Assembly (NCBI GenBank): GCA_008501785.1
Contig: QQUD01000760.1
Span: forward strand, 1-9,653
DNA from: Chloroflexota bacterium
Lineage (GTDB): Bacteria > Chloroflexota > Anaerolineae > Promineifilales > Promineifilaceae
Direction: 5' to 3'
Length of the DNA stretch: 9,653 nucleotides
Part shown: one piece after another, positions 1 through 5,686 of the stretch
How the letters are laid out: the number at the start of each line of letters is the position of its first letter
Position numbering within the stretch: position 1 is the first letter of the stretch
The notes under the pieces: model-generated
What the model was told of the DNA's origin: nothing
Databases searched by the model: none
What the model saw: the letters and a program-made list of their open reading frames with translations, nothing else
Translations under genes and position numbers: made by a program

Positions 1-1854
1 AAAAATGCTGGTAATGGAGAAAGTGGTTACCCTAAATGGCAGGAAGCAGCTCGATATTATCTAAAGTCACAAGGTGTGAATGAGTCAATTTGGAATAGTC
101 TTCCTAGTCTTTCAGATAAAGATAATGATATTCGATCACGTCCTCTCTTTGCCAACTCGCTTGATGCAGATATTTTAGTTAGTGTACATACCAATGGTGG
201 TGGCGGTTATGGGCCAGAAGCTTGGTACGATCCTAGTAATGGATTACCTGTTCAAAGTCTCAGTTTAGCAAATAGTATATATAATAATGTCCTTAGTTTT
301 GCCAAAGAATATAATCCCGTCTGGGATAAATACCCAGATCGGGGTGTAAGAGATACGGAATCGTATAACAACCCTTTAGGTGAACTAAGTCTCTCAGACA
401 TGCCAGCTGCGATTATTGAAGTTGCTTTTCATGATACTGAATATCCTGATAATGCAGCTTTACAAGATGATGCTTTTAAGCGGGGAGCTGCCTTGTCAAT
501 TTGTAATGGCATTTTAGAATACTTTGAAGAGGCTGGCACATGCGAAAAGCCCCTCTTGATTGATCAAGGTCATAATAATTGGTATTCCTTAGCAAGTGGG
601 GATGAGTGGTCGTACAGTGGTTTTGCTAGCGCTCTATCAACTGACGGGTATGACATTGAAGAAACCACTTCATTTCCAATTACTTACGAAGAACTATCTT
701 CCCATGCCGCTTATATTATTCCATTAGCCCAAATATCACCTACCTCGCAAGAGATACAGGCCATGCAACAATATGTTGCGGATGGCGGTGGTTTACTTCT
801 CATTGCTGATTGGGGAGGCACATTTAGTGATCCATCACAATCACTAGCTAATGTCTTTGGTGTTAATTTAGACGCTAATATCGTATACGACTATGATGAT
901 TATGTAGGTGGACAATATTATTGGGTTACCTATGACAATGGGAATTTTTCCAGCCACACTATCATGAGTGGCCTAAACAGAGTGCAATCTTATGCTAGTA
1001 CGGCAATGCTACCTGGCTCGGCTTCCCCATTGATCGTGACTGATTACGACGCCTCCCCACCAAACCGTGCAGTTGCCGTAAGCCTTCATTATGGACAAGG
1101 TAGAGTTGTAATTTTAGGAGATTCTAATTATCACTTCGATGAAAACAATTCCTATCCTAATACTGGGTTGAACATTGATGACAACGAGCAGTTTGCAATA
1201 AATATTGTTGACTGGCTTGTGGGAAAGTCAATCACCCAAGCACCACAAGCAAATGTGGCGTTTTTCGATGATGGAGAGAGTGGAGGTGCTAATTGGGTAT
1301 ATGACTCTTCCTGGAGTCTTGTGAATGTAGATTCTTTTAATCTAAATCAACTCAACAACATAAATCATGCATGGACAGATAGCCCAATTGGAAATTATTC
1401 TAACAATTCAAATGTATCACTTACCTCTATTAGCATAGATGCATCAACTTTGTCAAATCCTTATTTGAGCTTTTTGACCCAATATGATTTTGAAGCAGGT
1501 AATGATTATGGTTATGTCGAAGTCTCAAAAGATGATGGCTCTACCTGGGTAAATGTCGCAACATTTACAGGTACAAATATGGACTGGCATCTTGAACAAG
1601 TAGGTTTAAGCAACTTTGCAAGAACTGATAACTTACAAATAAGATTTCGTCTATTTTCTAATGGTAGTATTGTCAATGATGGTTGGTATATTGATAATGT
1701 GAAGATATTTGAGGTTCCATTGAATCTTAGCCAACATATTTATCTGCCGATGATTGGCAATTCAGTAGGCGTAACAAACAATTGGACCATAACTCGAATT
1801 GAAAGGCCTAATGATTACTTTGACCCTCTAGACACGGGCGAAGAAAGAAAATAA
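1..1854 (+). CDS. Exported N-acetylmuramoyl-L-alanine amidase, multidomain (5' partial)
   Basis: The reading frame is open from base 1 (617 codons seen), so the N-terminus, any signal peptide and the first zinc ligands lie upstream. The GTG at 76 is only an internal codon. Counting from base 1, residues 1-160 match the C-terminal half of Amidase_3 (zinc-dependent cleavage of the MurNAc-L-Ala bond in peptidoglycan). SVHTNG (61-66) carries the family His63, and IIEVAF (138-143) carries Glu140 at the usual catalytic position. Residues about 183-410 resemble a class I glutamine-amidotransferase-like fold (ADGGGLLLIADWGG, GRVVILGDS), probably without catalysis. Residues about 421-571 form a beta-sandwich of the MAM/immune-inhibitor-A type, ending in the hallmark DGWYIDNVKIFE. 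Close to the end is HIYLPMIG (579-586), a segment I associate with Chloroflexota secreted proteins. The role is likely cell-wall or necromass degradation outside the cell. The gene is AT-rich compared with tyrS and has no AACGGCCGTT site. Confidence 0.88.
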   Translation, partial: KNAGNGESGYPKWQEAARYYLKSQGVNESIWNSLPSLSDKDNDIRSRPLFANSLDADILVSVHTNGGGGYGPEAWYDPSNGLPVQSLSLANSIYNNVLSFAKEYNPVWDKYPDRGVRDTESYNNPLGELSLSDMPAAIIEVAFHDTEYPDNAALQDDAFKRGAALSICNGILEYFEEAGTCEKPLLIDQGHNNWYSLASGDEWSYSGFASALSTDGYDIEETTSFPITYEELSSHAAYIIPLAQISPTSQEIQAMQQYVADGGGLLLIADWGGTFSDPSQSLANVFGVNLDANIVYDYDDYVGGQYYWVTYDNGNFSSHTIMSGLNRVQSYASTAMLPGSASPLIVTDYDASPPNRAVAVSLHYGQGRVVILGDSNYHFDENNSYPNTGLNIDDNEQFAINIVDWLVGKSITQAPQANVAFFDDGESGGANWVYDSSWSLVNVDSFNLNQLNNINHAWTDSPIGNYSNNSNVSLTSISIDASTLSNPYLSFLTQYDFEAGNDYGYVEVSKDDGSTWVNVATFTGTNMDWHLEQVGLSNFARTDNLQIRFRLFSNGSIVNDGWYIDNVKIFEVPLNLSQHIYLPMIGNSVGVTNNWTITRIERPNDYFDPLDTGEERK

Positions 1855-1879
1855 TCAACAATTCGCCTTTTTAGTGTAA

Positions 1880-1889
1880 AACGGCCGTT
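1880..1889. repeat. AACGGCCGTT palindrome, copy 1
   Basis: Exact 10-bp palindrome in the non-coding stretch after the amidase gene. Confidence 0.9.
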
Positions 1890-1920
1890 CTAGCATTGGA
1901 ACGAAGTCAGAAATGCTGGA
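1889..1920 (+). terminator. Weak hairpin downstream of the amidase gene
   Basis: TCTAGCATT (1889-1897) pairs with AATGCTGGA (1912-1920) using one G-U pair across a 14-nt loop. It starts 35 nt after the amidase stop and directly abuts an AACGGCCGTT palindrome. No T-run follows at once, so a terminator role is only plausible. Nothing else is recognisable in 1855-1988. Confidence 0.3.
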
Positions 1921-1988
1921 GAAAATGGTGCATTTTTCAGTATAAGCTGTACATTTGTTGATCTGTTGTGATTTTGTGATTTTTTGTC

Positions 1989-2017
1989 TTGACGGATGGA
2001 AACGGCCGTGTTACTAT
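1989..2017 (+). promoter_or_regulatory. Promoter of the tyrS leader transcript
   Basis: TTGACG (1989-1994) and TACTAT (2012-2017) are separated by exactly 17 bp, as for a housekeeping sigma-70 promoter. The predicted start of transcription (about 2024-2026) falls within 1-3 nt of the leader ATG at 2027, and no Shine-Dalgarno lies between, so the leader ORF would be translated from a leaderless or nearly leaderless mRNA. An ACGGCCGT copy sits inside the spacer. The same TACTAT -10 box at the same 17-bp spacing recurs upstream of arsR. Confidence 0.7.
2001..2010. repeat. AACGGCCGTT palindrome, copy 2 (9/10)
   Basis: AACGGCCGTG, with an intact ACGGCCGT core, inside the -35/-10 spacer of the tyrS leader promoter. 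Confidence 0.85.
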
Positions 2018-2026
2018 GCCCACATC

Positions 2027-2116
2027 ATGAATAAGAAACAGTTTTTCGGTTATTATTACGGGTATACAAACAGTAACTTGTTGCCGCCCATGCGGAAAGG
2101 ACTTGTTTGCCTGTAA
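2027..2116 (+). CDS. Tyr-rich leader peptide of tyrS (29 aa)
   Basis: A short ORF, ATG at 2027 to TAA at 2114-2116, encodes a 29-residue peptide beginning MNKKQFFGYYYGYT. Four of the five codons at positions 9-13 are Tyr (YYYGY, 2051-2065), preceded by two Phe. It begins just after a well-spaced promoter, ends 27 nt before an intrinsic terminator, and lies directly upstream of tyrosyl-tRNA synthetase. By analogy with classical leader peptides (TrpL, HisL, PheM), ribosomes short of Tyr-tRNA would stall at the Tyr run and favour an antiterminator, raising tyrS expression. The ORF, its composition and its position are seen in the sequence; the mechanism is inferred. The peptide itself probably has no other job. 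Confidence 0.7.
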   Translation: MNKKQFFGYYYGYTNSNLLPPMRKGLVCL

Positions 2117-2132
2117 AAAACCGGAAGCAAAC
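2105..2132 (+). promoter_or_regulatory. Leader RNA hairpin spanning the leader stop codon
   Basis: GTTTGC (2105-2110) pairs perfectly with GCAAAC (2127-2132) around a 16-nt loop that holds the leader-peptide TAA. Just upstream CCGC (2084-2087) and GCGG (2092-2095) can form another small stem. GCCGC (2083-2087) can also pair with GCGGC (2149-2153), which is part of the terminator's 5' arm, giving a candidate antiterminator. These pairings were found by eye; only folding calculations would rank them. Confidence 0.45.
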
Positions 2133-2143
2133 TCGAAACTACC

Positions 2144-2175
2144 AAGACGCGGCTTAAACCCCGCGTCTTTTTTTT
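2144..2175 (+). terminator. Intrinsic terminator (attenuator) before tyrS
   Basis: AAGACGCGG (2144-2152) pairs perfectly over 9 bp with CCGCGTCTT (2161-2169) around an 8-nt loop. The stem runs straight into eight T (2168-2175), a textbook rho-independent terminator. It lies 25 nt before the tyrS start and after the leader promoter, so it can only act as an attenuator of tyrS. No canonical T-box (GGTGGNACCGCG-like) sequence is present before it. Confidence 0.85.
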
Positions 2176-2188
2176 GCAAATTAAATTG

Positions 2189-2194
2189 AAGGAG
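2189..2194 (+). promoter_or_regulatory. tyrS ribosome binding site
   Basis: AAGGAG lies 5 nt upstream of the GTG at 2200 and fixes that non-ATG start. It follows the attenuator's T-run by 13 nt, so it is exposed only in read-through transcripts. Confidence 0.75.
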
Positions 2195-2199
2195 ACATC

Positions 2200-3486
2200 G
2201 TGACAGTAAAAAGTGTATTTGAGGAATTGAAGTGGCGTGGCATGGTGTACGACCATACCGAAGCTGTACCTGACTTGTTAACAAATGAAAAAATCACCGT
2301 GTACAATGGATTCGACCCGACAGCCGACAGTTTGCACATTGGCAATTTGGTCGCCATGATGGGGCTGGCTCGCTTGCAGCGCTTTGGGCACACACCTCTG
2401 GCGTTGGCCGGTGGCGGTACAGGCATGATAGGCGATCCCAGCGGGAAGTCTAGCGAGCGCAACCTGCTCGATAATAAAATCATCGAATACAATGTCTCTA
2501 AAATTAAGGTGGAATTAGCCAGCGTGCTCGACTTTGAAGTAAAAAGTAATCCTGCTCAAATTGTGAACAATGCAGATTGGCTGGCACCGATATCGATGAT
2601 GCACTTTTTGCGCGACGTGGGCAAACATTTCACCGTCAACTACATGCTGGCAAAAGATTCCGTCAAATCACGCGTTGACCGTGAAGGCAGCGGCATTTCG
2701 TTCACTGAGTTTAGCTACATGCTGCTGCAATCATACGACTTTATGCACCTGTTTGAGTCGCACAACTGCGTCATGCAGGCTGGCGGCAGTGACCAGTGGG
2801 GCAACATCACGGCCGGTGTGGAGCTGATTCGCAAAGCACGCGGGAAAAAGGCACATGGGCTAGTTTACCCGTTGGTGACAAAAGCTGACGGCAGCAAGTT
2901 TGGCAAAACAGAATCTGGCACAATTTGGTTGTCACCAGAACGCACGTCACCGTACCGATTCTACCAATTCTGGCTGAATGCCGACGACGCGGATGCGCTT
3001 AATTACCTGAAATACTTTACCTGGCTGTCTCAGGCTGAAATCAAGGATTTAGAAAATGCCTTGTTTGAACGCCCTGAGAAACGAGAAGCACAGCGCAAGC
3101 TGGCGCAAGAAGTAACGGGAATGATTCATGGTGAAACGGCCGTTTCCAAAGCCGAAAAAGCCGCCCAAGTCCTCTTTGGTGGTGATTTAGACGGACTCGA
3201 CGCAGGCGATATTCAAGATATCTTCGCCGACGTGCCATCCAGCGATGTGCCAAACACCGAACTTGGCGGCGACGGGCTGCTGTTTGTTGATTTGTTGGTC
3301 AGTAGTGGACTGGCATCTTCAAAAGGGGACGCACGCCGTTCTATCAAAGGTGGCGGTATCTATCTGAACAACAACCGCGTCACAGAGGGCGGCCAAATGG
3401 TCACCATTTCCGACGCCATCGATGGCCAATTCCTGGTCTTGCGTAAAGGGCGAAAGAAGTACCATTTGGTGCAAATTCAATCGTAA
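2200..3486 (+). CDS. tyrS: Tyrosyl-tRNA synthetase
   Basis: A class Ic aminoacyl-tRNA synthetase of 428 residues, close to the length of Escherichia coli TyrS. It activates tyrosine with ATP and charges tRNA-Tyr in the cytoplasm. The N-terminal [16 protein letters not shown] (35-50) contains the HIGH-type signature HIGN (46-49). [11 protein letters not shown] (193-203) is the tyrosine/adenylate-binding loop, and KFGKT (233-237) is the KMSKS-type motif in the form typical of this TyrS group. The C-terminal 70 or so residues form an S4 RNA-binding domain ([27 protein letters not shown]). It starts at GTG with a good AAGGAG. It appears monocistronic, bounded by an attenuator upstream and an inverted repeat downstream. 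One AACGGCCGTT copy encodes E312-T-A-V within it. Identification is firm. Confidence 0.98.
   Translation: MTVKSVFEELKWRGMVYDHTEAVPDLLTNEKITVYNGFDPTADSLHIGNLVAMMGLARLQRFGHTPLALAGGGTGMIGDPSGKSSERNLLDNKIIEYNVSKIKVELASVLDFEVKSNPAQIVNNADWLAPISMMHFLRDVGKHFTVNYMLAKDSVKSRVDREGSGISFTEFSYMLLQSYDFMHLFESHNCVMQAGGSDQWGNITAGVELIRKARGKKAHGLVYPLVTKADGSKFGKTESGTIWLSPERTSPYRFYQFWLNADDADALNYLKYFTWLSQAEIKDLENALFERPEKREAQRKLAQEVTGMIHGETAVSKAEKAAQVLFGGDLDGLDAGDIQDIFADVPSSDVPNTELGGDGLLFVDLLVSSGLASSKGDARRSIKGGGIYLNNNRVTEGGQMVTISDAIDGQFLVLRKGRKKYHLVQIQS
3133..3146. repeat. AACGGCCGTT palindrome, copy 3 (14-bp form)
   Basis: GAAACGGCCGTTTC is a full 14-bp palindrome within tyrS, reading E312-T-A-V. Confidence 0.9.
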
Positions 3487-3535
3487 TTGAGAGATTAGGA
3501 GATTGAGAGATTAGGAGACTCAATCTCCTAATCTC
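3487..3535. repeat. Tandem and inverted repeat between convergent genes
   Basis: The 16-mer TTGAGAGATTAGGAGA occurs twice head to tail (3487-3502, 3503-3518), and an inverted copy follows. GAGATTAGGAGATTGAG (3491-3507) pairs perfectly over 17 bp with CTCAATCTCCTAATCTC (3519-3535). In an alternative register the second copy forms an 11-bp stem (3507-3517 with 3525-3535). It starts at the tyrS stop and ends 12 nt before the convergent gene's stop, so it may act as a bidirectional terminator, although no T-run follows. It could also be a dispersed intergenic repeat. Confidence 0.75.
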
Positions 3536-3546
3536 CAATACTCCTC

Positions 3547-4752
3547 CTACGCCATCGCGTCGCGTAAAGCAGTTACGGCCGTTTCCTCGATATCATGAAT
3601 TTTCATCACATGGTTCGCAATCGATTCTCGTAAAGCCACCACATCAGCTTCATCTAACGGGAAATCCGTTTCCATTTCCACTTTAATCGTGTTCAGACGA
3701 TCATCAATTTGTTGAATTTGGGGCAATGCTGCATTCCCCTGGCTGTTGAATAAATCGCGTCGTTTCAGCATCAGTTCGCGCGTTTCGCGGAATGGTGCCA
3801 CGTCGTCTGGCAAAAGCACAGGCCCCAGCGCATCCCATGCTTGCGCACTGTCACGAAAATGGATGCCAACTTCTCGTAAAGCAGGTTTGTTTAGCAAAAC
3901 GGCCGTTTCATCCAAAAAATCCGCATACAAATCTCGCTCGGCATAGCCGCGCTTGCCAAACGCATTCACATCATAAAAAACATTGAACAGCCCCGAGTAC
4001 ATCTTGCGCCCCGCCGGGAACTCTTTCTCCCAGCTCTGCCGCTGCTTGGGTTTCGTGAGCAGCTTCGCCCAATGTTTAAACGCCAACAGCCCAAAATTGT
4101 TTTTCGAGCCTTTTGGTGGTTTTTCCGTGTACAAATTGATGCAATCCCAAATGCCTGCCTGCACCGCACTCACCAATTTATCTGGGTTTGGCGGGTCCAG
4201 CGTGAGCACACGAAACTTGTCCTTTTTCACGCGTGCCCGGGCTGTGTGCAACTCCTCGGTTGTGACTGTTAGCGGTACACTGGCCCGATCTGCAATCCAC
4301 ACCGTATCCGCAGCCTCATCGTAGCCATAGACCACAATCGGCATCATGCCCCACATGCCATCATCTTTTTCGGGATTGTTGTATGGCAGCGAAAATATAT
4401 CTGCCCAAATAATGGCAGGCACGCCTTCTTCCAACGTGTCAATGAGGTTTTTGACAGCCTTATCGGCTTTGCTGGTGTGCATCCGGTGCTGCACAACGCC
4501 CAATCGGGACAGCATCGTATCAAATGGGTCGAAGGTGTTGCGTGTCAAAATACGAGCGTGTGGATCGTACCCTTCATACGCAAATGAGAAGTAGCCCATC
4601 ACCGCGCCACCACTCACGCCCATCAAAAAGGCATCGCTAAATGGTTTACCGGTGTGGGGTGCGGTGATGCCCCGGTAGGCAAAGACGTTGTGAACGGTGC
4701 CGGTTTCCCAGTAACGGCCGTTAAACGCATCATAATTCTCTAAAATTGGCAT
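3547..4752 (-). CDS. BtrH_N-like (butirosin H N-terminal domain) protein
   Basis: The protein has 401 residues if started at the ATG at 4752, which has an AGGAG 7 nt upstream (4764-4760). An in-frame ATG at 4815 exists but has no ribosome site and lies upstream of the likely -10 box. The N-terminal half (about 15-190) resembles the papain/C39-like BtrH_N domain: TVHNVFAYRGI, GVSGGAVMGYF (45-55), and VVYGYDEAADTVWIADRAS. The C-terminal half is helical and charged, like the DUF4872 partner domain. In BtrH the acyl-transferring Cys follows the conserved His; here H21 is followed by Asn22. The His usually before the GYD strand is also not seen (MMPIVVYGYD), so it may be non-catalytic. The substrate is unknown. 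It is convergent with tyrS and divergent from arsR. Three ACGGCCGT copies lie inside, two reading ETAV. Confidence 0.6.
   Translation of the reverse strand: MPILENYDAFNGRYWETGTVHNVFAYRGITAPHTGKPFSDAFLMGVSGGAVMGYFSFAYEGYDPHARILTRNTFDPFDTMLSRLGVVQHRMHTSKADKAVKNLIDTLEEGVPAIIWADIFSLPYNNPEKDDGMWGMMPIVVYGYDEAADTVWIADRASVPLTVTTEELHTARARVKKDKFRVLTLDPPNPDKLVSAVQAGIWDCINLYTEKPPKGSKNNFGLLAFKHWAKLLTKPKQRQSWEKEFPAGRKMYSGLFNVFYDVNAFGKRGYAERDLYADFLDETAVLLNKPALREVGIHFRDSAQAWDALGPVLLPDDVAPFRETRELMLKRRDLFNSQGNAALPQIQQIDDRLNTIKVEMETDFPLDEADVVALRESIANHVMKIHDIEETAVTALRDAMA
3574..3583. repeat. AACGGCCGTT palindrome, copy 4 (9/10)
   Basis: TACGGCCGTT near the 3' end of the BtrH_N-like gene; on its coding strand it reads E-T-A-V. 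Confidence 0.85.
3898..3907. repeat. AACGGCCGTT palindrome, copy 5
   Basis: Exact copy inside the BtrH_N-like gene, reading D-E-T-A-V-L on the minus strand. Confidence 0.9.
4713..4722. repeat. AACGGCCGTT palindrome, copy 6
   Basis: Exact copy near the start of the BtrH_N-like gene; here the frame differs and gives N11-G-R-Y. Confidence 0.9.
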
Positions 4753-4801
4753 GATTTCTCTCCTATCAGTTGAACAATTTATTGTTGATTGCACTAACCA
4801 C

Positions 4802-4830
4802 ATTATAAATGACAAACTAGGTGAACTGAA
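4802..4830 (-). promoter_or_regulatory. Possible promoter of the BtrH_N-like gene
   Basis: On the minus strand a perfect TATAAT lies at 4807-4802 with a poor -35 (TTCAGT, 4830-4825) 17 bp upstream. Transcription would start near 4795 and give an untranslated leader of about 43 nt. That leader contains an inverted repeat, AACAAT-TT-ATTGTT (4773-4786), of unknown role. Confidence 0.45.
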
Positions 4831-4891
4831 AAAAGAGTGACATAGTATGCAAAATTGAGGAAATTAAATTTTCACATTTTCCCAATATCGC

Positions 4892-4920
4892 TTGACTATA
4901 TTTTCTTTATCGTTTACTAT
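4892..4920 (+). promoter_or_regulatory. Promoter of arsR-like gene
   Basis: TTGACT (4892-4897) and TACTAT (4915-4920) are spaced by exactly 17 bp. The -10 box abuts the operator palindrome at 4921, so a repressor bound there would cover the transcription start. Confidence 0.7.
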
Positions 4921-4942
4921 TTAAGCATTCGCTTAATTACTT
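4921..4942. promoter_or_regulatory. Candidate ArsR operator
   Basis: TTAAGC-attc-GCTTAA (4921-4936) is a perfect 6-bp inverted repeat directly after the -10 box. It overlaps CTTAATTACTT (4932-4942), whose reverse complement AAGTAATTAAG recurs exactly at 5381-5391 before the mini-protein gene. The position fits autorepression by the ArsR-type regulator encoded next. Confidence 0.6.
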
Positions 4943-4960
4943 AATTGGGTTCAGGACAAA

Positions 4961-5371
4961 ATGGAACTACTTCCTTCCGATGTATTTAAAGCAATGTCAG
5001 TCGATACGCGAGTTAAGATTATTAATATCTTAAAAACTCGTGGCCCTCTTAGCGTTTCCACAATATCAGAAATGTTAGGGGTAACAAACTCTGCCGTCTC
5101 GCAACACTTAAAAATACTCAGACAAGTTGGTCTTGTAAGAAGTGAACGAGATGGTTTCTGGATTCCATACGCAATAGATGAAGAGGGAATGGAAAAATGC
5201 AGACAAATCCTCAATGAAGTCTGCACATGTGGATGTCAAGAAGCGAGCAATTTCAGAGAACAGGATTTAAATAATGCGAATATGACTGATCTCAAAAAAT
5301 ACGAAAGTGAGTTAATGACTGAACTACAAACAATACGTGAGCGCATTTCAGAGATTGCATCCGGCGAATAA
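4961..5371 (+). CDS. ArsR/SmtB-family transcriptional regulator with C-terminal CxCxC
   Basis: A 136-residue winged-helix repressor. DVFKAMSVDTRVKIINIL (7-24), then LSVSTISEMLGVTNSAVSQHLKILRQVGLV (30-59) with the recognition helix around 43-54, and the wing ERDGFWIPYAI (62-72) are typical of ArsR proteins. The usual alpha-3 ELCVC metal motif is absent. Cysteines cluster later: C80 and C88-T-C90-G-C92. This suggests a different thiolate site for a soft metal or metalloid, such as Zn, Cd, Pb or As. Residues 110-135 are charged and may form a coiled coil. Promoter and operator lie immediately upstream, so it probably represses itself and also the Cys-rich mini-protein 67 nt downstream. The gene is AT-rich compared with its neighbours. 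The family is clear; the inducer is not. Confidence 0.9.
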   Translation: MELLPSDVFKAMSVDTRVKIINILKTRGPLSVSTISEMLGVTNSAVSQHLKILRQVGLVRSERDGFWIPYAIDEEGMEKCRQILNEVCTCGCQEASNFREQDLNNANMTDLKKYESELMTELQTIRERISEIASGE

Positions 5372-5383
5372 TTTTTTATCAAG

Positions 5384-5413
5384 TAATTAAGTGATTACGC
5401 AATCACTTAATTA
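5384..5413. promoter_or_regulatory. Long palindrome upstream of the Cys-rich mini-protein
   Basis: TAATTAAGTGATT (5384-5396) and AATCACTTAATTA (5401-5413) are perfect 13-bp inverted arms around ACGC. The motif AAGTAATTAAG at its left edge also occurs, inverted, in the arsR operator. It lies 12 nt after the arsR stop and 25 nt before the next ATG. Most likely it is a second operator for the ArsR protein. An RNA hairpin that sets the arsR/mini-protein expression ratio is the alternative. No T-run follows, which argues against a terminator. Confidence 0.6.
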
Positions 5414-5438
5414 ATATACAAAAAAAGGAGGTTCAAAA

Positions 5439-5546
5439 ATGGCTGACAAGAAATCGTCATGTGGTTGTGGTTGTCGTTCCACAGAAAAGTCTGACACCAA
5501 GGCTCTTCAAAATGCCAAGAAAACGAAAACCAAACCGAATAAATAA
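5439..5546 (+). CDS. 35-aa Cys-rich, Lys-rich mini-protein (metallothionein-like)
   Basis: A short ORF from ATG 5439 to TAA 5546, preceded by a near-perfect AAGGAGG (5426-5432). The 35-residue product begins MADKKSSCGCGCRSTEK, with three Cys in CxCxC spacing at positions 8, 10 and 12. A basic tail rich in Lys (9 Lys in all), ending KTKTKPNK, follows. There is no membrane segment. The CGCGC cluster resembles a minimal thiolate metal site. Gene order (ArsR/SmtB regulator, palindrome, Cys-rich peptide, terminator) mirrors the logic of the SmtB/SmtA metallothionein pair, though the sequence is not SmtA. It may buffer metal, deliver it to the regulator (whose tail is also CxCxC), or be a post-translationally modified peptide. 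I do not recognise the family. Confidence 0.7.
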   Translation: MADKKSSCGCGCRSTEKSDTKALQNAKKTKTKPNK

Positions 5547-5559
5547 GGATTAACTTTTC

Positions 5560-5600
5560 GAACGAGGACAACAGAATGTAACTGTTGTCCTCGTTCTATT
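5560..5600 (+). terminator. Terminator of the arsR/mini-protein unit
   Basis: GAACGAGGACAACAG (5560-5574) pairs perfectly over 15 bp with CTGTTGTCCTCGTTC (5582-5596) around a 7-nt loop, starting 14 nt after the mini-protein stop. Only a weak TATTT follows. The stem length and position still make it the likely 3' end of the unit. Confidence 0.7.
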
Positions 5601-5621
5601 TATCCCAAAGACAGCAAACTG

Positions 5622-5681
5622 ACACAGAGTCACACAGAGAAAGAGGAGATTTTTTCATTTCTTCTCTGTGCAACTCTGTGT
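5622..5681. repeat. Imperfect inverted repeat of the ACACAGAG type
   Basis: The 20-nt arms 5622-5641 (ACACAGAGT-ca-CACAGAGAA) and 5662-5681 (TTCTCTGTG-ca-ACTCTGTGT) are complementary except for the central two bases, with a 20-nt loop. The element lies between the arsR unit terminator and the dinB stop, read from opposite strands, and ends 5 nt before that stop. It may serve as a minus-strand terminator or be a copy of a dispersed intergenic repeat. Confidence 0.65.
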
Positions 5682-5686
5682 TCCTT

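Noticed and set aside
76..78. GTG at 76 as the start of the amidase
   Set aside because: The frame is open back to base 1 with amidase-like sequence, and no ribosome site precedes the GTG.
2117..2199. T-box riboswitch before tyrS
   Set aside because: A terminator is present, but no AGGGTGGNACCGCG-like sequence and no UGGN antiterminator bulge can be found; the Tyr-rich leader ORF explains the layout better.
1937..2284. Minus-strand 115-codon ORF across the tyrS leader
   Set aside because: It lies over a promoter, an attenuator and the start of tyrS and has no family resemblance.
3487..3535. CRISPR-like array
   Set aside because: Two units are directly adjacent with no spacer between them and the third is inverted; no cas genes are present.
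3983..4324. Plus-strand 113-codon ORF
   Set aside because: It lies antisense within the BtrH_N-like gene, with no ribosome site and no recognisable domain.
4753..4815. Extended N-terminus of the BtrH_N-like protein from an ATG at 4815
   Set aside because: The extension includes the likely -10 box, has no ribosome site, and the ATG at 4752 has AGGAG at good spacing.
5384..5413. Terminator after arsR
   Set aside because: No T-run follows, the next gene is 25 nt away on the same strand, and the motif shares an 11-mer with the arsR operator.
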